In this document: piece by piece, positions 17,197-27,746 of the stretch
How positions within the stretch are numbered: the stretch's first letter is position 1
Layout of the letters: each line of letters opens with the position of its first letter
NCBI RefSeq assembly: GCF_011046245.1
Contig: NZ_CP049241.1
Coordinates: 3,240,001 to 3,304,000, forward strand
Direction of reading: 5' to 3'
Source of the DNA: Allorhizobium pseudoryzae
Lineage (GTDB): Bacteria; Pseudomonadota; Alphaproteobacteria; Rhizobiales; Rhizobiaceae
DNA: 64,000 nucleotides
The notes under the pieces: generated by a model
The model's input: the letters and a program-made list of their open reading frames with translations, nothing else
Databases searched by the model: none
Told to the model about the DNA's origin: nothing
Program-made: the position numbers and the translations under genes

Positions 17197-17766
17197 TTAT
17201 TCTTCCGATGCATTGCCGGAAGCGGCACGGCGAGCCTGAAGCGTGGCGTATTTCAGGCCGCGCTGTGCTGCGATGTCCTTCGGATGCACCTGGTGCTTCA
17301 GGGCGTCGAACGTTGCGCGAACCATGTTGTACGGGTTCGACGAACCGGTCGACTTTGCAACGACGTCATGAACGCCGAGCGTTTCGAAAACGGCGCGCAT
17401 CGGGCCACCGGCGATGATACCGGTACCGGCCTTGGCCGAACGCAGCAGCACCTTGCCGGCGCCGTGGCGGCCATTGACGTCGTGATGCAGCGTACGGCCG
17501 TCGCGCAGCGGTACGAAAATCAGATCGCGCTTGGCAGCTTCGGTCGCCTTGCGGATGGCTTCCGGCACTTCGCGTGCCTTGCCATGGCCGAAGCCAACGC
17601 GGCCCTTCTGGTCGCCAACGACGACGAGGGCTGCAAAACCGAAGCGACGGCCGCCCTTGACGACCTTGGCAACGCGGTTGATGGCGACCAGCTTGTCAAC
17701 AAACTCGCTGTCGCGCTCTTCACGGCTCGAGCGGTCTTCGCGCGAGCCTCTCTTGTCTTGTGCCAT
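17197..17766 (-). CDS. rpsE: 30S ribosomal protein S5
   Basis: A 189-residue protein of the decoding-site shoulder, important for accuracy. The N-terminal 20 residues are a charged, Arg/Glu-rich extension; the double-stranded-RNA-binding-like domain begins near [18 protein letters not shown] and the C-terminal domain carries [13 protein letters not shown]. The ATG at 17766 has AAGGAA about 8 nt upstream; an extension to 17838 runs into a hairpin-bearing gap and is rejected. It is separated from rplR by 132 nt, unusually wide for this operon. Confidence 0.96.
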   Translation of the reverse strand: MAQDKRGSREDRSSREERDSEFVDKLVAINRVAKVVKGGRRFGFAALVVVGDQKGRVGFGHGKAREVPEAIRKATEAAKRDLIFVPLRDGRTLHHDVNGRHGAGKVLLRSAKAGTGIIAGGPMRAVFETLGVHDVVAKSTGSSNPYNMVRATFDALKHQVHPKDIAAQRGLKYATLQARRAASGNASEE

Positions 17767-17850
17767 TGTCCTGTTCCTTTTTCTTTTCCGGGTGCGAACG
17801 GCAGACTTTGAAAAGCCGGCAGACCCGCCATGGGGCATGCCGGCCGGTGA

Positions 17851-17894
17851 AGGCGTTTAAACGCCTGAATGCCGGACCGCAAGGCCCGGCATTC
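17851..17894. repeat. Palindrome and hairpin in the rplR-rpsE gap
   Basis: AGGCGTTTAAACGCCT (17851-17866) is a perfect 16-nt palindrome. Immediately beside it GAATGCCGG (17867-17875) pairs with CCGGCATTC (17886-17894). The latter stem begins 4 nt after the rplR stop on the minus strand. No T-run follows, so these look like processing or stability elements rather than terminators. Confidence 0.6.
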
Positions 17895-17898
17895 AATT

Positions 17899-18261
17899 TT
17901 AGAAGCTCAGACCACCTTCACGGGCAGCGTCGGCCAAAGCCTTGACGCGGCCGTGATAGAGGAAGGCGCCGCGATCGAACACGACTTCCTTCACGCCGGC
18001 TGCGGTGGCGCGCTCGGCGACGAGCTTGCCAACCGCGGTCGCGGCTGCAACGTCGGCGCCCGTCTTCAGAGACGAACGCAGACCGGTGTCCAGCGTCGAG
18101 GCAGCTGCCAGCGTACGGCCGGCAACGTCATCGATGATCTGGGCGTAGATGTTCTTCGACGAGCGATGAACCGACAGACGCGGGCGGCCATTGGCAACCG
18201 CCTTGAGCTGGCGGCGCACACGGCTCGCGCGCTTTGACAGTACTTCTTTCCTGCTAGCCAT
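17899..18261 (-). CDS. rplR: 50S ribosomal protein L18
   Basis: A 120-residue protein that binds 5S rRNA with L5 and L25. It carries the family strand [20 protein letters not shown] and the C-terminal [22 protein letters not shown]. The basic N terminus ([20 protein letters not shown]) contacts RNA. It starts 12 nt after rplF and is followed by a palindrome-bearing 132-nt gap before rpsE. Confidence 0.97.
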   Translation of the reverse strand: MASRKEVLSKRASRVRRQLKAVANGRPRLSVHRSSKNIYAQIIDDVAGRTLAAASTLDTGLRSSLKTGADVAAATAVGKLVAERATAAGVKEVVFDRGAFLYHGRVKALADAAREGGLSF

Positions 18262-18273
18262 TTCGCGTCACCC

Positions 18274-18807
18274 TTACTTCTTCTTGCCTTCCTTGCGGAC
18301 GATCCGTTCTTCGGCGTACTTGACGCCCTTGCCCTTGTAGGGCTCCGGACCGCGGTATTCGCGGATTTCCGCGGCAACCTGACCGACCTGCTGCTTGTTG
18401 ATGCCGGTCACGACGATTTCCGTCGGCTTGGGAACGGCAATGGAGATGCCCTGCGGCGGCTCATAGACCACATCGTGGCTGAAGCCGAGCGACAGCTGCA
18501 GGTTCTTGCCCTGCATGGCGGCGCGATAACCAACGCCGTTGATTTCGAGCTTGCGCTCAAAACCGTCCTTGACGCCCTTGAACAGGTTCTCGATCATCGT
18601 GCGGGACATGCCCCACTTTGCGCGAGCATCCTTGGTTTCGTTGGCCGGAACCACCGAAACGGCGTTGTTGTCGAAAGAAAGCTTCACTTCGTCGTTAGCA
18701 ACGAAGACCAGCTCGCCCTTCGGGCCCTTGGCAGTCACCTTCTGTCCTTCGACAGAGGCCGTCACACCTGCCGGAACCTGAACGGGCTTTTTACCGATAC
18801 GAGACAT
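18274..18807 (-). CDS. rplF: 50S ribosomal protein L6
   Basis: A 177-residue protein near the factor-binding site. It starts [15 protein letters not shown] and has the two-fold repeated L6 domain; the signature in the second half is [24 protein letters not shown], seen at residues 154-177. It follows rpsH by 42 nt and precedes rplR by 12 nt. Confidence 0.97.
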   Translation of the reverse strand: MSRIGKKPVQVPAGVTASVEGQKVTAKGPKGELVFVANDEVKLSFDNNAVSVVPANETKDARAKWGMSRTMIENLFKGVKDGFERKLEINGVGYRAAMQGKNLQLSLGFSHDVVYEPPQGISIAVPKPTEIVVTGINKQQVGQVAAEIREYRGPEPYKGKGVKYAEERIVRKEGKKK

Positions 18808-18849
18808 GTTTCAATCCTGTCTGTTCGTTACGGAGGGCTCTGTTCGATC

Positions 18850-19248
18850 TTAGAAGACCGAGCAGAGAACCTCACCACCAACGTTCTGTTCGCGCGCCTG
18901 ATGATCGGCCATCACACCCTTCGGAGTCGAAAGGATGGTGATGCCGAGGCCGTTCGCGACCTGCGGAATGGACTTCACCGAGACATAAACTCGGCGGCCC
19001 GGCTTGGACACGCGGCCGATCTCACGGATGACCGAAGCGCCTTCGTAGTACTTCAGTTCGATTTCGAACTCGGACTTGCCGTTGCCGTAATCGACCTGGG
19101 AATAACCGCGGATGTAGCCTTCAGCCTGCAGCACGTCGAGAACGCGTGCGCGAAGCTTCGAAGCCGGAGTCGAAACGGACGACTTGCGGCGGGCTGCACC
19201 ATTGCGGATGCGGGTGAGCATATCGCCCAGAGGATCAGTCATGGTCAT
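18850..19248 (-). CDS. rpsH: 30S ribosomal protein S8
   Basis: A 132-residue primary 16S rRNA-binding protein; in enterobacteria it is the translational repressor of the spc operon. It starts [17 protein letters not shown] and ends with GGEVLCSVF. The first ATG (19248) is used because AAGGAG lies 9 nt upstream. A possible S8 target on the spc mRNA should be sought at the rplX-rplE junction, where the genes overlap by 8 nt. Confidence 0.97.
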   Translation of the reverse strand: MTMTDPLGDMLTRIRNGAARRKSSVSTPASKLRARVLDVLQAEGYIRGYSQVDYGNGKSEFEIELKYYEGASVIREIGRVSKPGRRVYVSVKSIPQVANGLGITILSTPKGVMADHQAREQNVGGEVLCSVF

Positions 19249-19260
19249 TGAACCGTCTCC

Positions 19261-19566
19261 TTACCAGCTGGACTTCACGATACCGGGAACCTTGCCCAGG
19301 TTGCCCAGTTCGCGCAGCGCGATACGGGACATCTTGAGCTTGCGATAGAAGGCGCGCGGGCGGCCAGTCACTTCGCAACGGTTACGGATACGGGTCTTGG
19401 AACCGTCACGCGGCAGCGAAGCGAGCTTCAAGGTAGCCTTGAAGCGATCTTCGATCGGCATGTCCTGGTTCATGATGATTGCCTTCAGGGCAGCGCGCTT
19501 GGCGGCCTGGTTGGCAACCGTCTTGCGGCGGCGCTTGTTCTTTTCGACTGCGCTTGTCTTCGCCAT
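19261..19566 (-). CDS. rpsN: 30S ribosomal protein S14 (zinc-independent form)
   Basis: A 101-residue head protein. It has only one cysteine, so it is the long C-minus form without a zinc ribbon. The N terminus is strongly basic ([18 protein letters not shown]) and the conserved C-terminal half reads [21 protein letters not shown]. It is 32 nt after rplE and 12 nt before rpsH. Confidence 0.97.
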   Translation of the reverse strand: MAKTSAVEKNKRRRKTVANQAAKRAALKAIIMNQDMPIEDRFKATLKLASLPRDGSKTRIRNRCEVTGRPRAFYRKLKMSRIALRELGNLGKVPGIVKSSW

Positions 19567-19598
19567 ATCGAGTTCCTTTTCTACGCTCGTCGTTACGG

Positions 19599-20156
19599 TT
19601 ACGTGCGGAACGGGAAGTTGAACTCTTTCAGAAGAGCCCGAGCTTCGTCGTCAGCGGTTGCCGTCGTGCAAACGATGATGTCCATGCCCCACATCTGATC
19701 AACCTTGTCGTAGTTGATCTCCGGGAACACGATGTGTTCCTTGATGCCCATGGCGAAGTTGCCACGGCCGTCAAAGCTCTTCGGATTCAGGCCGCGGAAG
19801 TCGCGAACGCGCGGAAGCGCGATGTTGATCAGGCGGTCCAGGAATTCATACATGCGAGCGCCACGCAGCGTCACCTTGGCGCCGATCGGCATGCCTTCGC
19901 GGACCTTGAAGCCGGCGATGGAGTTGCGAGCGCGGGTGATGACCGGCTTCTGGCCGGCAATGGCGGCGAGATCGCCGGCAGCAACGGTGGGCTTCTTGGA
20001 ATCGGCAGTTGCCTCACCCACGCCCATGTTGATGACGATCTTGTCGATCTTCGGGATCTGCATCTCGTTGGCGTAGGAGAACTGCTCCTGCATCGCTGCG
20101 CGAATGCGGGATACATATTCCGTCTTGAGACGCGGTTGGTACTTTGCCTCAGCCAT
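19599..20156 (-). CDS. rplE: 50S ribosomal protein L5
   Basis: A 185-residue central-protuberance protein that binds 5S rRNA and contacts P-site tRNA. It contains [30 protein letters not shown] and ends [11 protein letters not shown]. The start is taken at MAEAKYQ (20156), three codons inside the longest frame, because the GGAG site then has 9-nt spacing; with the first ATG the site would touch the start codon. It overlaps the end of rplX by 8 nt. Confidence 0.96.
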   Translation of the reverse strand: MAEAKYQPRLKTEYVSRIRAAMQEQFSYANEMQIPKIDKIVINMGVGEATADSKKPTVAAGDLAAIAGQKPVITRARNSIAGFKVREGMPIGAKVTLRGARMYEFLDRLINIALPRVRDFRGLNPKSFDGRGNFAMGIKEHIVFPEINYDKVDQMWGMDIIVCTTATADDEARALLKEFNFPFRT

Positions 20157-20457
20157 CGATGACATCTCCCGTACGCTTGGCTACACGGACCTTCTTGCCA
20201 TCAACGACGGAGAAACCAACGCGAGTCGGCTTGCCGTCCTTCGCGACGATCGCGATGTTGGACAGATGGATCGGAGCTTCCTTGTTGATGATGCCGGCTT
20301 CCTGGTTCTGGCTCTGGCGCTGGTGGCGCTTGACCATGTTCACGCCACGGACAACCGCGCGATCTTCCTTCGGCATCACTTGAACTACTTCACCGGTGCG
20401 GCCCTTGTCCTTGCCGGTGAGTACGACGACGTTGTCGCCCTTGCGGATCTTTTGCAT
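20149..20457 (-). CDS. rplX: 50S ribosomal protein L24
   Basis: A 102-residue assembly initiator of the large subunit. The KOW motif [19 protein letters not shown] lies at residues 6-24, followed by the family segment [10 protein letters not shown]. It follows rplN by 15 nt; its last codons contain the rplE start, an overlap that suggests coupled translation. Confidence 0.97.
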   Translation of the reverse strand: MQKIRKGDNVVVLTGKDKGRTGEVVQVMPKEDRAVVRGVNMVKRHQRQSQNQEAGIINKEAPIHLSNIAIVAKDGKPTRVGFSVVDGKKVRVAKRTGDVIDG

Positions 20458-20472
20458 CGCTATCCCGCTCCC

Positions 20473-20841
20473 TTACAGTACTTCCGGAGCCAGCGAGATG
20501 ATCTTCATGTGGTTCTTGGCGCGAAGTTCGCGCGGAACCGGTCCGAAGATACGGGTGCCGATCGGCTCTTTCTTGTTATCGATGAGGACCGCTGCGTTGT
20601 TATCGAAGCGGATGACGCTGCCGTCGGGACGGCGGATGTCCTTGGCGGTGCGAACAACGACGGCTTTCATCACGTCGCCCTTCTTGACGCGGCCGCGCGG
20701 GATCGCTTCCTTGATCGACACGACAATGATGTCGCCGATGGAAGCATACTTCCGCTTGGAGCCGCCCAGCACCTTGATGCACATGACACGACGCGCGCCG
20801 GAATTATCGGCAACGTCGAGGTTTGTTTGCATCTGAATCAT
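20473..20841 (-). CDS. rplN: 50S ribosomal protein L14
   Basis: A 122-residue barrel protein at the subunit interface. It starts [22 protein letters not shown] and has the family motif [16 protein letters not shown]. It is the first spc gene and is 237 nt from rpsQ, a gap with an attenuator-like hairpin, so a promoter or partial termination between S10 and spc segments is likely here. Confidence 0.97.
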   Translation of the reverse strand: MIQMQTNLDVADNSGARRVMCIKVLGGSKRKYASIGDIIVVSIKEAIPRGRVKKGDVMKAVVVRTAKDIRRPDGSVIRFDNNAAVLIDNKKEPIGTRIFGPVPRELRAKNHMKIISLAPEVL

Positions 20842-20982
20842 GTCAGGTCGCCTTCTCGTAATGACCGGAACGGTTGGGCCGAGGCCCCCTTTTCCGGCTC
20901 ATGGACATACTTTTTTTTCGTGCGCGGGTGGGGTCTTGCCAAGGTGGTTTCCGAGACCGGACCTTCCCTGCGCTCTCAAAGC

Positions 20983-21010
20983 AAAAGAACGCCCGCCGTG
21001 CGAGCGTTCT
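20983..21010 (-). terminator. Attenuator-like hairpin between rpsQ and rplN
   Basis: Minus strand AGAACGC (21010-21004) pairs with GCGTTCT (20992-20986), with two further C-G pairs inside, and TTTT follows. It lies 69 nt after the rpsQ stop and marks the S10/spc boundary. Confidence 0.5.
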
Positions 21011-21078
21011 GCGCCAATGCGCTGCTTCATACAGAATTCTGCGGCAGACGCAAGGGCCGACCGCAGTTCTCTGGCATT

Positions 21079-21315
21079 TTAAGCCTGGGCGGAGATGACC
21101 GTCCAGCACTTATCCTTGGAAATCGGCGCGCACTCCTGGATGGAGACGAGATCGCCGGTCTTATACTGGTTGTTTTCGTCGTGGGCCTTGTACTTCTTCG
21201 AACGACGAACAGTCTTCTGGAGCAGCGGGTGAGCGAATCGACGCTCGACCCGCACCACTACCGTCTTGTCGTTCTTGTCGCTGACCACGACGCCCTGCAG
21301 AATGCGCTTCGGCAT
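21079..21315 (-). CDS. rpsQ: 30S ribosomal protein S17
   Basis: A 78-residue OB-fold protein bound to 16S rRNA in early assembly. It starts [21 protein letters not shown] and has the family signature around [18 protein letters not shown]. It ends the S10 segment, 12 nt after rpmC, before the 237-nt gap to rplN. Confidence 0.97.
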   Translation of the reverse strand: MPKRILQGVVVSDKNDKTVVVRVERRFAHPLLQKTVRRSKKYKAHDENNQYKTGDLVSIQECAPISKDKCWTVISAQA

Positions 21316-21327
21316 ATTGTTCTTCCC

Positions 21328-21528
21328 TTAGGCCTTTGCTTCTGCCGCCTTCTGGCGGGCAATGGTTTTCACGCGAGCGATGTCCTTGCGAACCTCAGTG
21401 ATGCGCGAGGACTTCTCAAGCTGACCGGTGGCCTTCTGGAAGCGCAGGTTGAACTGCTCCTTCTTGAGCTCCGCAAGCTTGTCCTTGAGCTGATCGGCCG
21501 ACAGGCCGCGTACTTCTTCGGCTTTCAT
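21328..21528 (-). CDS. rpmC: 50S ribosomal protein L29
   Basis: A 66-residue two-helix protein at the tunnel exit where SRP and trigger factor dock. It starts [21 protein letters not shown] and contains the family motif [17 protein letters not shown]. It lies 12 nt after rplP and 12 nt before rpsQ. Confidence 0.97.
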   Translation of the reverse strand: MKAEEVRGLSADQLKDKLAELKKEQFNLRFQKATGQLEKSSRITEVRKDIARVKTIARQKAAEAKA

Positions 21529-21540
21529 GTGCCTGACCCC

Positions 21541-21954
21541 TTACTCTGCGATGCGCTGTACAAAGCGCGTCTTGACCGAGAGCTTGGCGGAACCCAGACG
21601 CAGCGCCTCGCGGGCGATGTCTTCGGATACACCGTCAATCTCGAACATCATGCGACCGGGCTTGACCTTGCATGCCCAGTATTCCACCGAACCCTTGCCC
21701 TTACCCATACGAACTTCGGTCGGCTTTGCCGTGACCGGAACGTCCGGGAAGACGCGGATCCAAACGCGACCTGCGCGCTTCATGTAACGGGTGATCGCAC
21801 GACGTGCTGCTTCGATCTCACGAGCGTTGACGCGGTTCGGTTCCAGAGCCTTGAGGCCGAATTCACCGAATGCCAGGTCGAAGCCACCCTTGGCCACACC
21901 CTTGATGCGGCCCTTGAACTGCTTGCGGTACTTGGTACGCTTTGGCTGCAACAT
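21541..21954 (-). CDS. rplP: 50S ribosomal protein L16
   Basis: A 137-residue protein at the A-site of the large subunit. It starts [16 protein letters not shown] and contains the arginine-rich [22 protein letters not shown] and [15 protein letters not shown]. An arginine near position 80 is the ycfD hydroxylation target in E. coli; the surrounding motif is present. It follows rpsC by 38 nt. Confidence 0.97.
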   Translation of the reverse strand: MLQPKRTKYRKQFKGRIKGVAKGGFDLAFGEFGLKALEPNRVNAREIEAARRAITRYMKRAGRVWIRVFPDVPVTAKPTEVRMGKGKGSVEYWACKVKPGRMMFEIDGVSEDIAREALRLGSAKLSVKTRFVQRIAE

Positions 21955-21992
21955 TTTCTTACTTCTCCGAGCTTATCTTTCGCCAGCGCAAA

Positions 21993-22712
21993 TCAAGCGT
22001 TTTCGCGACGACGGTCACGGTCGCGGCTTGCCGGACCCTGAGCATCGCCTTCGAGAGCGCGACGTTCGGAAGCCATCGGATCATGCTCAAGGATTTCGCC
22101 CTTGAAGATCCAGACCTTGATGCCGCAGATACCAAATGCGGTTTCGGCTTCCGCCGTCCCGTAATCGATGTCTGCACGCAGCGTGTGAAGCGGAACGCGG
22201 CCTTCACGGTACCATTCGGTACGCGCGATTTCCGCACCACCAAGACGACCAGCGCAGGTGATCTTGATGCCTTCCGCGCCGAGACGCATGGCCGACTGAA
22301 CGGCACGCTTCATGGCGCGACGGAACGCCACGCGGCGCTCCAGCTGCTGGGCGATCGACTGAGCAACGAGCGTTGCGTCGACTTCCGGCTTGCGCACTTC
22401 AACAATGTTGAGGTGCGTTTCGGCAGACGTCATGTCGGAAAGCTTCTTGCGGAGCTTTTCGATGTCGGCGCCCTTCTTGCCGATGATGAGACCCGGGCGA
22501 GCCGAGTGGATCGTGACGCGGCACTTCTTGTGCGGACGCTCGATGACCACCTTGGCGATGCCGGCCTGCTTCAGCTCGGACATCAGGTAAGCGCGGATCT
22601 TCAGGTCTTCGTGGAGAAGCTGGCCGTATTCGGCATTGTCTGCGAACCAGCGGCTGTCCCACGTGCGGTTGATGCCGAGGCGGAAGCCAATCGGATTAAT
22701 TTTCTGACCCAT
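21993..22712 (-). CDS. rpsC: 30S ribosomal protein S3
   Basis: A 239-residue protein at the mRNA entry channel with helicase activity. The KH domain carries [11 protein letters not shown] (residues 74-84), and the C-terminal domain includes [23 protein letters not shown]. The last 20 residues are a hydrophilic tail ([10 protein letters not shown] end). Its ATG overlaps the rplV stop by one base. Confidence 0.97.
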   Translation of the reverse strand: MGQKINPIGFRLGINRTWDSRWFADNAEYGQLLHEDLKIRAYLMSELKQAGIAKVVIERPHKKCRVTIHSARPGLIIGKKGADIEKLRKKLSDMTSAETHLNIVEVRKPEVDATLVAQSIAQQLERRVAFRRAMKRAVQSAMRLGAEGIKITCAGRLGGAEIARTEWYREGRVPLHTLRADIDYGTAEAETAFGICGIKVWIFKGEILEHDPMASERRALEGDAQGPASRDRDRRRENA

Positions 22713-23101
22713 TATGCGGCCTCCCCTTTTTCCTCGACTTCGCGCACGACGATCGTCAGGTGCGCGAACGGCTTTTCGATGCGGGATGCACGGCCACGGC
22801 CACGAGCGTGGAAGCGCTTCATGGTGATGGACTTGCCGACGTAGGCTTCCGCCACGATCAGGCTGTCGACGTCGAGGTCGTGGTTGTTTTCGGCGTTTGC
22901 GATTGCAGACTCGAGAGTCTTCTTCACCTGGTCCGAAATGCGCTTACGGGAGAACTCGAGTTCTGCCAGCGCGCGGTCAACCTTCTTGCCGCGGATCATG
23001 GCGGCAACCAGGTTCAGCTTCTGCGGGCTGACGCGGAGCGTGCGGGCAACGGCCTGGGCCTCGTTGTCCTTCAGCCGGCGTTCGGTCTTAGCCTTCGCCA
23101 T
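22712..23101 (-). CDS. rplV: 50S ribosomal protein L22
   Basis: A 129-residue protein whose long beta hairpin lines the exit tunnel at the macrolide site. It has the motif [18 protein letters not shown] near the start and the hairpin tip [17 protein letters not shown] (about residues 94-110). It starts 2 nt after rpsS and shares one base with rpsC. Confidence 0.97.
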   Translation of the reverse strand: MAKAKTERRLKDNEAQAVARTLRVSPQKLNLVAAMIRGKKVDRALAELEFSRKRISDQVKKTLESAIANAENNHDLDVDSLIVAEAYVGKSITMKRFHARGRGRASRIEKPFAHLTIVVREVEEKGEAA

Positions 23102-23103
23102 GA

Positions 23104-23382
23104 TTACTTCCTCTTCGCCTTCTTGTCCGCGCCGTGACCGTAATAGGTCCGCGTCGGAGAGAATTCACCAAACTTGTGGCCGACCATGTCTTCGTTGACG
23201 CTGACCGGAACATGCTTGCTGCCGTTGTAGACGCCGAAGGTGAGACCGACGAACTGCGGCAGGATCGTGGAGCGGCGGCTCCAGATCTTGATTACTTCAC
23301 TGCGGCCGCCCTCGCGAACCTTCTCAGCCTTCTTGAGAAGATATCCGTCAACGAACGGGCCTTTCCAAACTGAACGAGCCAT
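23104..23382 (-). CDS. rpsS: 30S ribosomal protein S19
   Basis: A 92-residue head protein that pairs with S13 near the A-site tRNA. It starts [21 protein letters not shown] and contains the family motif [14 protein letters not shown] [12 protein letters not shown] and [16 protein letters not shown]. It is 16 nt after rplB and 2 nt before rplV. Confidence 0.97.
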   Translation of the reverse strand: MARSVWKGPFVDGYLLKKAEKVREGGRSEVIKIWSRRSTILPQFVGLTFGVYNGSKHVPVSVNEDMVGHKFGEFSPTRTYYGHGADKKAKRK

Positions 23383-23398
23383 ACCTGACTTCCTTCTC

Positions 23399-24235
<837 letters not shown>

Positions 24236-24252
24236 TGTACTTCTTCCCTACC

Positions 24253-24546
24253 TCAGACGCCCGTCGACACGTCGATGGACTGACCTTCGGCAAGCGTGAC
24301 GATCGCCTTCTTGACGTCCTTCTGCTTGCCGATGAAGCCGCGGAAACGCTTCGTCTTGCCGAGGCGGACGAGCGTGTTGACGGCCTTGACCTTGACGCCG
24401 AACAGAGCTTCCACGGCAGCCTTGATTTCCGGCTTGGAAGCGTCCTTGGCGACGTTGAAGACGACCTGGTTCTGTTCAGAAAGCAGCGTCGACTTTTCGG
24501 TGATCGCGGGAGACACGATCACATCGTAATGGCGAAGATCCGTCAT
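24253..24546 (-). CDS. rplW: 50S ribosomal protein L23
   Basis: A 97-residue tunnel-exit protein, the docking site for trigger factor and SRP. It starts [19 protein letters not shown] and has the motif [19 protein letters not shown]. The ATG overlaps the rplD stop by 4 nt (ATGA), giving coupled translation. Confidence 0.97.
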   Translation of the reverse strand: MTDLRHYDVIVSPAITEKSTLLSEQNQVVFNVAKDASKPEIKAAVEALFGVKVKAVNTLVRLGKTKRFRGFIGKQKDVKKAIVTLAEGQSIDVSTGV

Positions 24547-25163
24547 TTGAACCGCTCCTCGAGAGCTTCAACTGCAGCCTTGGAAAGCACGAGCTTGCCG
24601 CGACGCAGGATGTCGTAAACATTGATACCCTGAACCGGCAGAACGTCGATGTTCGGGATGTTCTGGGCAGCGAGCTTGAAGTTGGCGTTCACTTCCGCAC
24701 CGTCGATGACGAGCGCGTTGGTGAGGCCGAGCGTTGCGAGCGTGCCGGCAACAGCCTTGGTCTTTGCATCGGAAGCGACGAGCTGATCGACGATGATCAG
24801 GTCTTCAGCCTTCAGCTTGGCAGACAAAGCGTGGCGGAGCGCCAGGGCGCGCACCTTCTTCGGCAGGTCATGCTCGTGGCTGCGGACAACCGGGCCATGA
24901 GCCTTACCACCGCCGCGGAACTGCGGAGCGCGTGCCGAATGGTGACGAGCGCGGCCCGTACCCTTCTGCTTGTACATCTTGGAGCCGGTGCGTGCGACTT
25001 CGGAGCGGCCCTTGGACTTGTGAGTCCCCTGCTGCTTCTTGGCGAGCTGCCAGCGTACCATGCGAGCCAGGATATCCTGGCGCGGATCGAGGCCGAAGAT
25101 CTCATCCGAGAGGGAGACCTTGCCTGCGTCCTTACCCTCAAGGGTCGTGACGTTGAATTCCAT
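24543..25163 (-). CDS. rplD: 50S ribosomal protein L4
   Basis: A 206-residue protein whose loop lines the exit tunnel ([20 protein letters not shown], residues 62-81, the macrolide-contact loop). In enterobacteria free L4 represses the S10 operon through its leader RNA; the rpsJ leader here is long and structured, so similar control is possible but unproven. It is 15 nt after rplC and overlaps rplW. Confidence 0.97.
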   Translation of the reverse strand: MEFNVTTLEGKDAGKVSLSDEIFGLDPRQDILARMVRWQLAKKQQGTHKSKGRSEVARTGSKMYKQKGTGRARHHSARAPQFRGGGKAHGPVVRSHEHDLPKKVRALALRHALSAKLKAEDLIIVDQLVASDAKTKAVAGTLATLGLTNALVIDGAEVNANFKLAAQNIPNIDVLPVQGINVYDILRRGKLVLSKAAVEALEERFK

Positions 25164-25178
25164 GTTCTTAAGGCTCCC

Positions 25179-25820
25179 TTACTTCGCGGCCGACTTGACG
25201 GCGTCGCGGACGATGATCCAGGACCCCTTCGAACCGGGAACGGCACCCTTGACGAGGATCAGACCGCGGTCTTCGTCGGTCGAAACCACTTCGAGGTTCT
25301 GGGTGGTGACGCGGGTCTGGCCCATGTGGCCAGCCATGCGCTTGCCCTTCCAAACCTTGCCCGGGTCCTGGTTGTTACCGGTCGAACCGTGCGAACGGTG
25401 CGAAACGGACACACCGTGCGTGGCACGCAGACCGCCGAAGTTGTGACGCTTCATGGCGCCGGCAAAACCCTTACCGATGCTCGTGCCCGTCACGTCGACC
25501 AGCTGGCCGGCGGAGAAGTGGCTCGGCGTGACGGCAGCGCCGACATCGATGAGGTTGTCGGCATCGACGCGAAACTCGACGAGCTTCTGCTTCGGCTCAA
25601 CCTGGGCAACCGCGAAATGACCGCGCAGACCCTTGCTCGTATTCTTGACCTTTGCCTGGCCTGCGCCAAGCTGAACGGCGGTGTAGCCGTTCTTTTCTAC
25701 GGTGCGCTGCGCAACAACCTGGCAGTTGTCAACGCGCAGAACCGTTACCGGAACATGTTCGCCGGCGTCGTTGTAGACGCGGGTCATGCCGACCTTCTGT
25801 GCAATTACACCTGAACGCAT
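25179..25820 (-). CDS. rplC: 50S ribosomal protein L3
   Basis: A 213-residue early-assembly protein reaching the peptidyl transferase centre. It contains [20 protein letters not shown] (residues 132-151) and [21 protein letters not shown], including the glutamine that is methylated by PrmB in E. coli. Start at MRSGVIAQ (25820) with AAGGAT 7 nt upstream; six further in-frame codons upstream have no site. Confidence 0.97.
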   Translation of the reverse strand: MRSGVIAQKVGMTRVYNDAGEHVPVTVLRVDNCQVVAQRTVEKNGYTAVQLGAGQAKVKNTSKGLRGHFAVAQVEPKQKLVEFRVDADNLIDVGAAVTPSHFSAGQLVDVTGTSIGKGFAGAMKRHNFGGLRATHGVSVSHRSHGSTGNNQDPGKVWKGKRMAGHMGQTRVTTQNLEVVSTDEDRGLILVKGAVPGSKGSWIIVRDAVKSAAK

Positions 25821-25856
25821 CGGTTCAATCCTTCTCACTCAGCCCGAGGGCAGACC

Positions 25857-26165
25857 TCAGAGCTTGATTTCCACGTCGACGCCGGCGGCGAGATCGAGCT
25901 TCATCAGCGCGTCTACCGTCTGCGGGGTGGGATCAACGATGTCGAGAAGACGCTTGTGCGTGCGCATCTCGAACTGCTCGCGGCTCTTCTTATCGATGTG
26001 AGGGGACCGGTTTACCGTAAACTTCTCGATGCGAGTCGGAAGCGGAACGGGGCCCCGGACACTTGCGCCGGTGCGCTTCGCCGTCGACACGATCTCGCGC
26101 GTAGAAGCATCGAGGATCCGGTGATCGAACGCCTTCAGGCGAATGCGGATATTTTGGCCGTTCAT
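25857..26165 (-). CDS. rpsJ: 30S ribosomal protein S10
   Basis: A 102-residue head protein that also binds NusB in antitermination (NusE). It starts [19 protein letters not shown] and has the family segment [21 protein letters not shown]. It is the first S10-operon gene; a 330-nt structured leader/intergenic region separates it from the tuf terminator. Confidence 0.97.
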   Translation of the reverse strand: MNGQNIRIRLKAFDHRILDASTREIVSTAKRTGASVRGPVPLPTRIEKFTVNRSPHIDKKSREQFEMRTHKRLLDIVDPTPQTVDALMKLDLAAGVDVEIKL

Positions 26166-26365
26166 TCGACGTTATCCTTGTTCTGTTTTCTTCCCCAGCG
26201 CCAAACGACGGCACAGGGGCGTTTCTCTCTCAAAGGCGGACCACCGGTGTCAAAGATCGAGGGGGACACCGGATCCAGCTCCGCTGGTCCGTATCCCCAT
26301 CCATTCTTCGGGCCTTAAGCCCACCTTTTGGATTGGTCAGCCCGCCCGAAAAATCGAAGCAGGCG

Positions 26366-26391
26366 GCAAATCGCGCTCGCGCGCCATTTGC
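26366..26391. repeat. 26-nt near-perfect palindrome upstream of rpsJ
   Basis: GCAAAT, one unpaired base, GCGC, a 4-nt loop, then GCGC, one unpaired base and ATTTGC: ten of eleven arm positions pair. It is either an RNA hairpin in the S10 leader or a two-fold protein-binding site near the promoter. Confidence 0.55.
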
Positions 26392-26454
26392 TACATTTTT
26401 GTGTCACAAGCAAGGGGCTTTCGCCCTTCGCTCGCGAGTTTTTTCAAGCAAGGC

Positions 26455-26487
26455 GGAAAACCGGGCGAGGAGGGATCCCCTCGCCCG
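26455..26487 (-). terminator. Terminator downstream of tuf copy 1
   Basis: Minus strand CGGGCGAGG (26487-26479) pairs with CCTCGCCCG (26470-26462) and is followed by GTTTTCC. It lies 8 nt past the tuf stop and ends the str transcript. Confidence 0.8.
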
Positions 26488-26495
26488 ATCCAGCA

Positions 26496-27671
<1,176 letters not shown>

Positions 27672-27746
27672 TTCAGGCTCTCCATCTGTTTCCCCGCGAA
27701 GGGCGGAGCTATTCCTAGGTCTTTTTGTAGGTCAGGGTTACCCCGG

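Larger units (their letters stand above)
26166..26495 (-). other. tuf-rpsJ intergenic region / putative S10 leader
   Basis: This 330-nt stretch holds the tuf terminator at its upstream end and then several hairpins in the rpsJ direction: a 26-nt near-perfect palindrome (26366-26391), CCAGC/GCTGG (26275-26287) and CCGGTGTC/GACACCGG (26244-26272). I found no clean -35/-10 pair, but a promoter is expected. The structure is compatible with leader-based feedback on the S10 operon. Confidence 0.55.
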
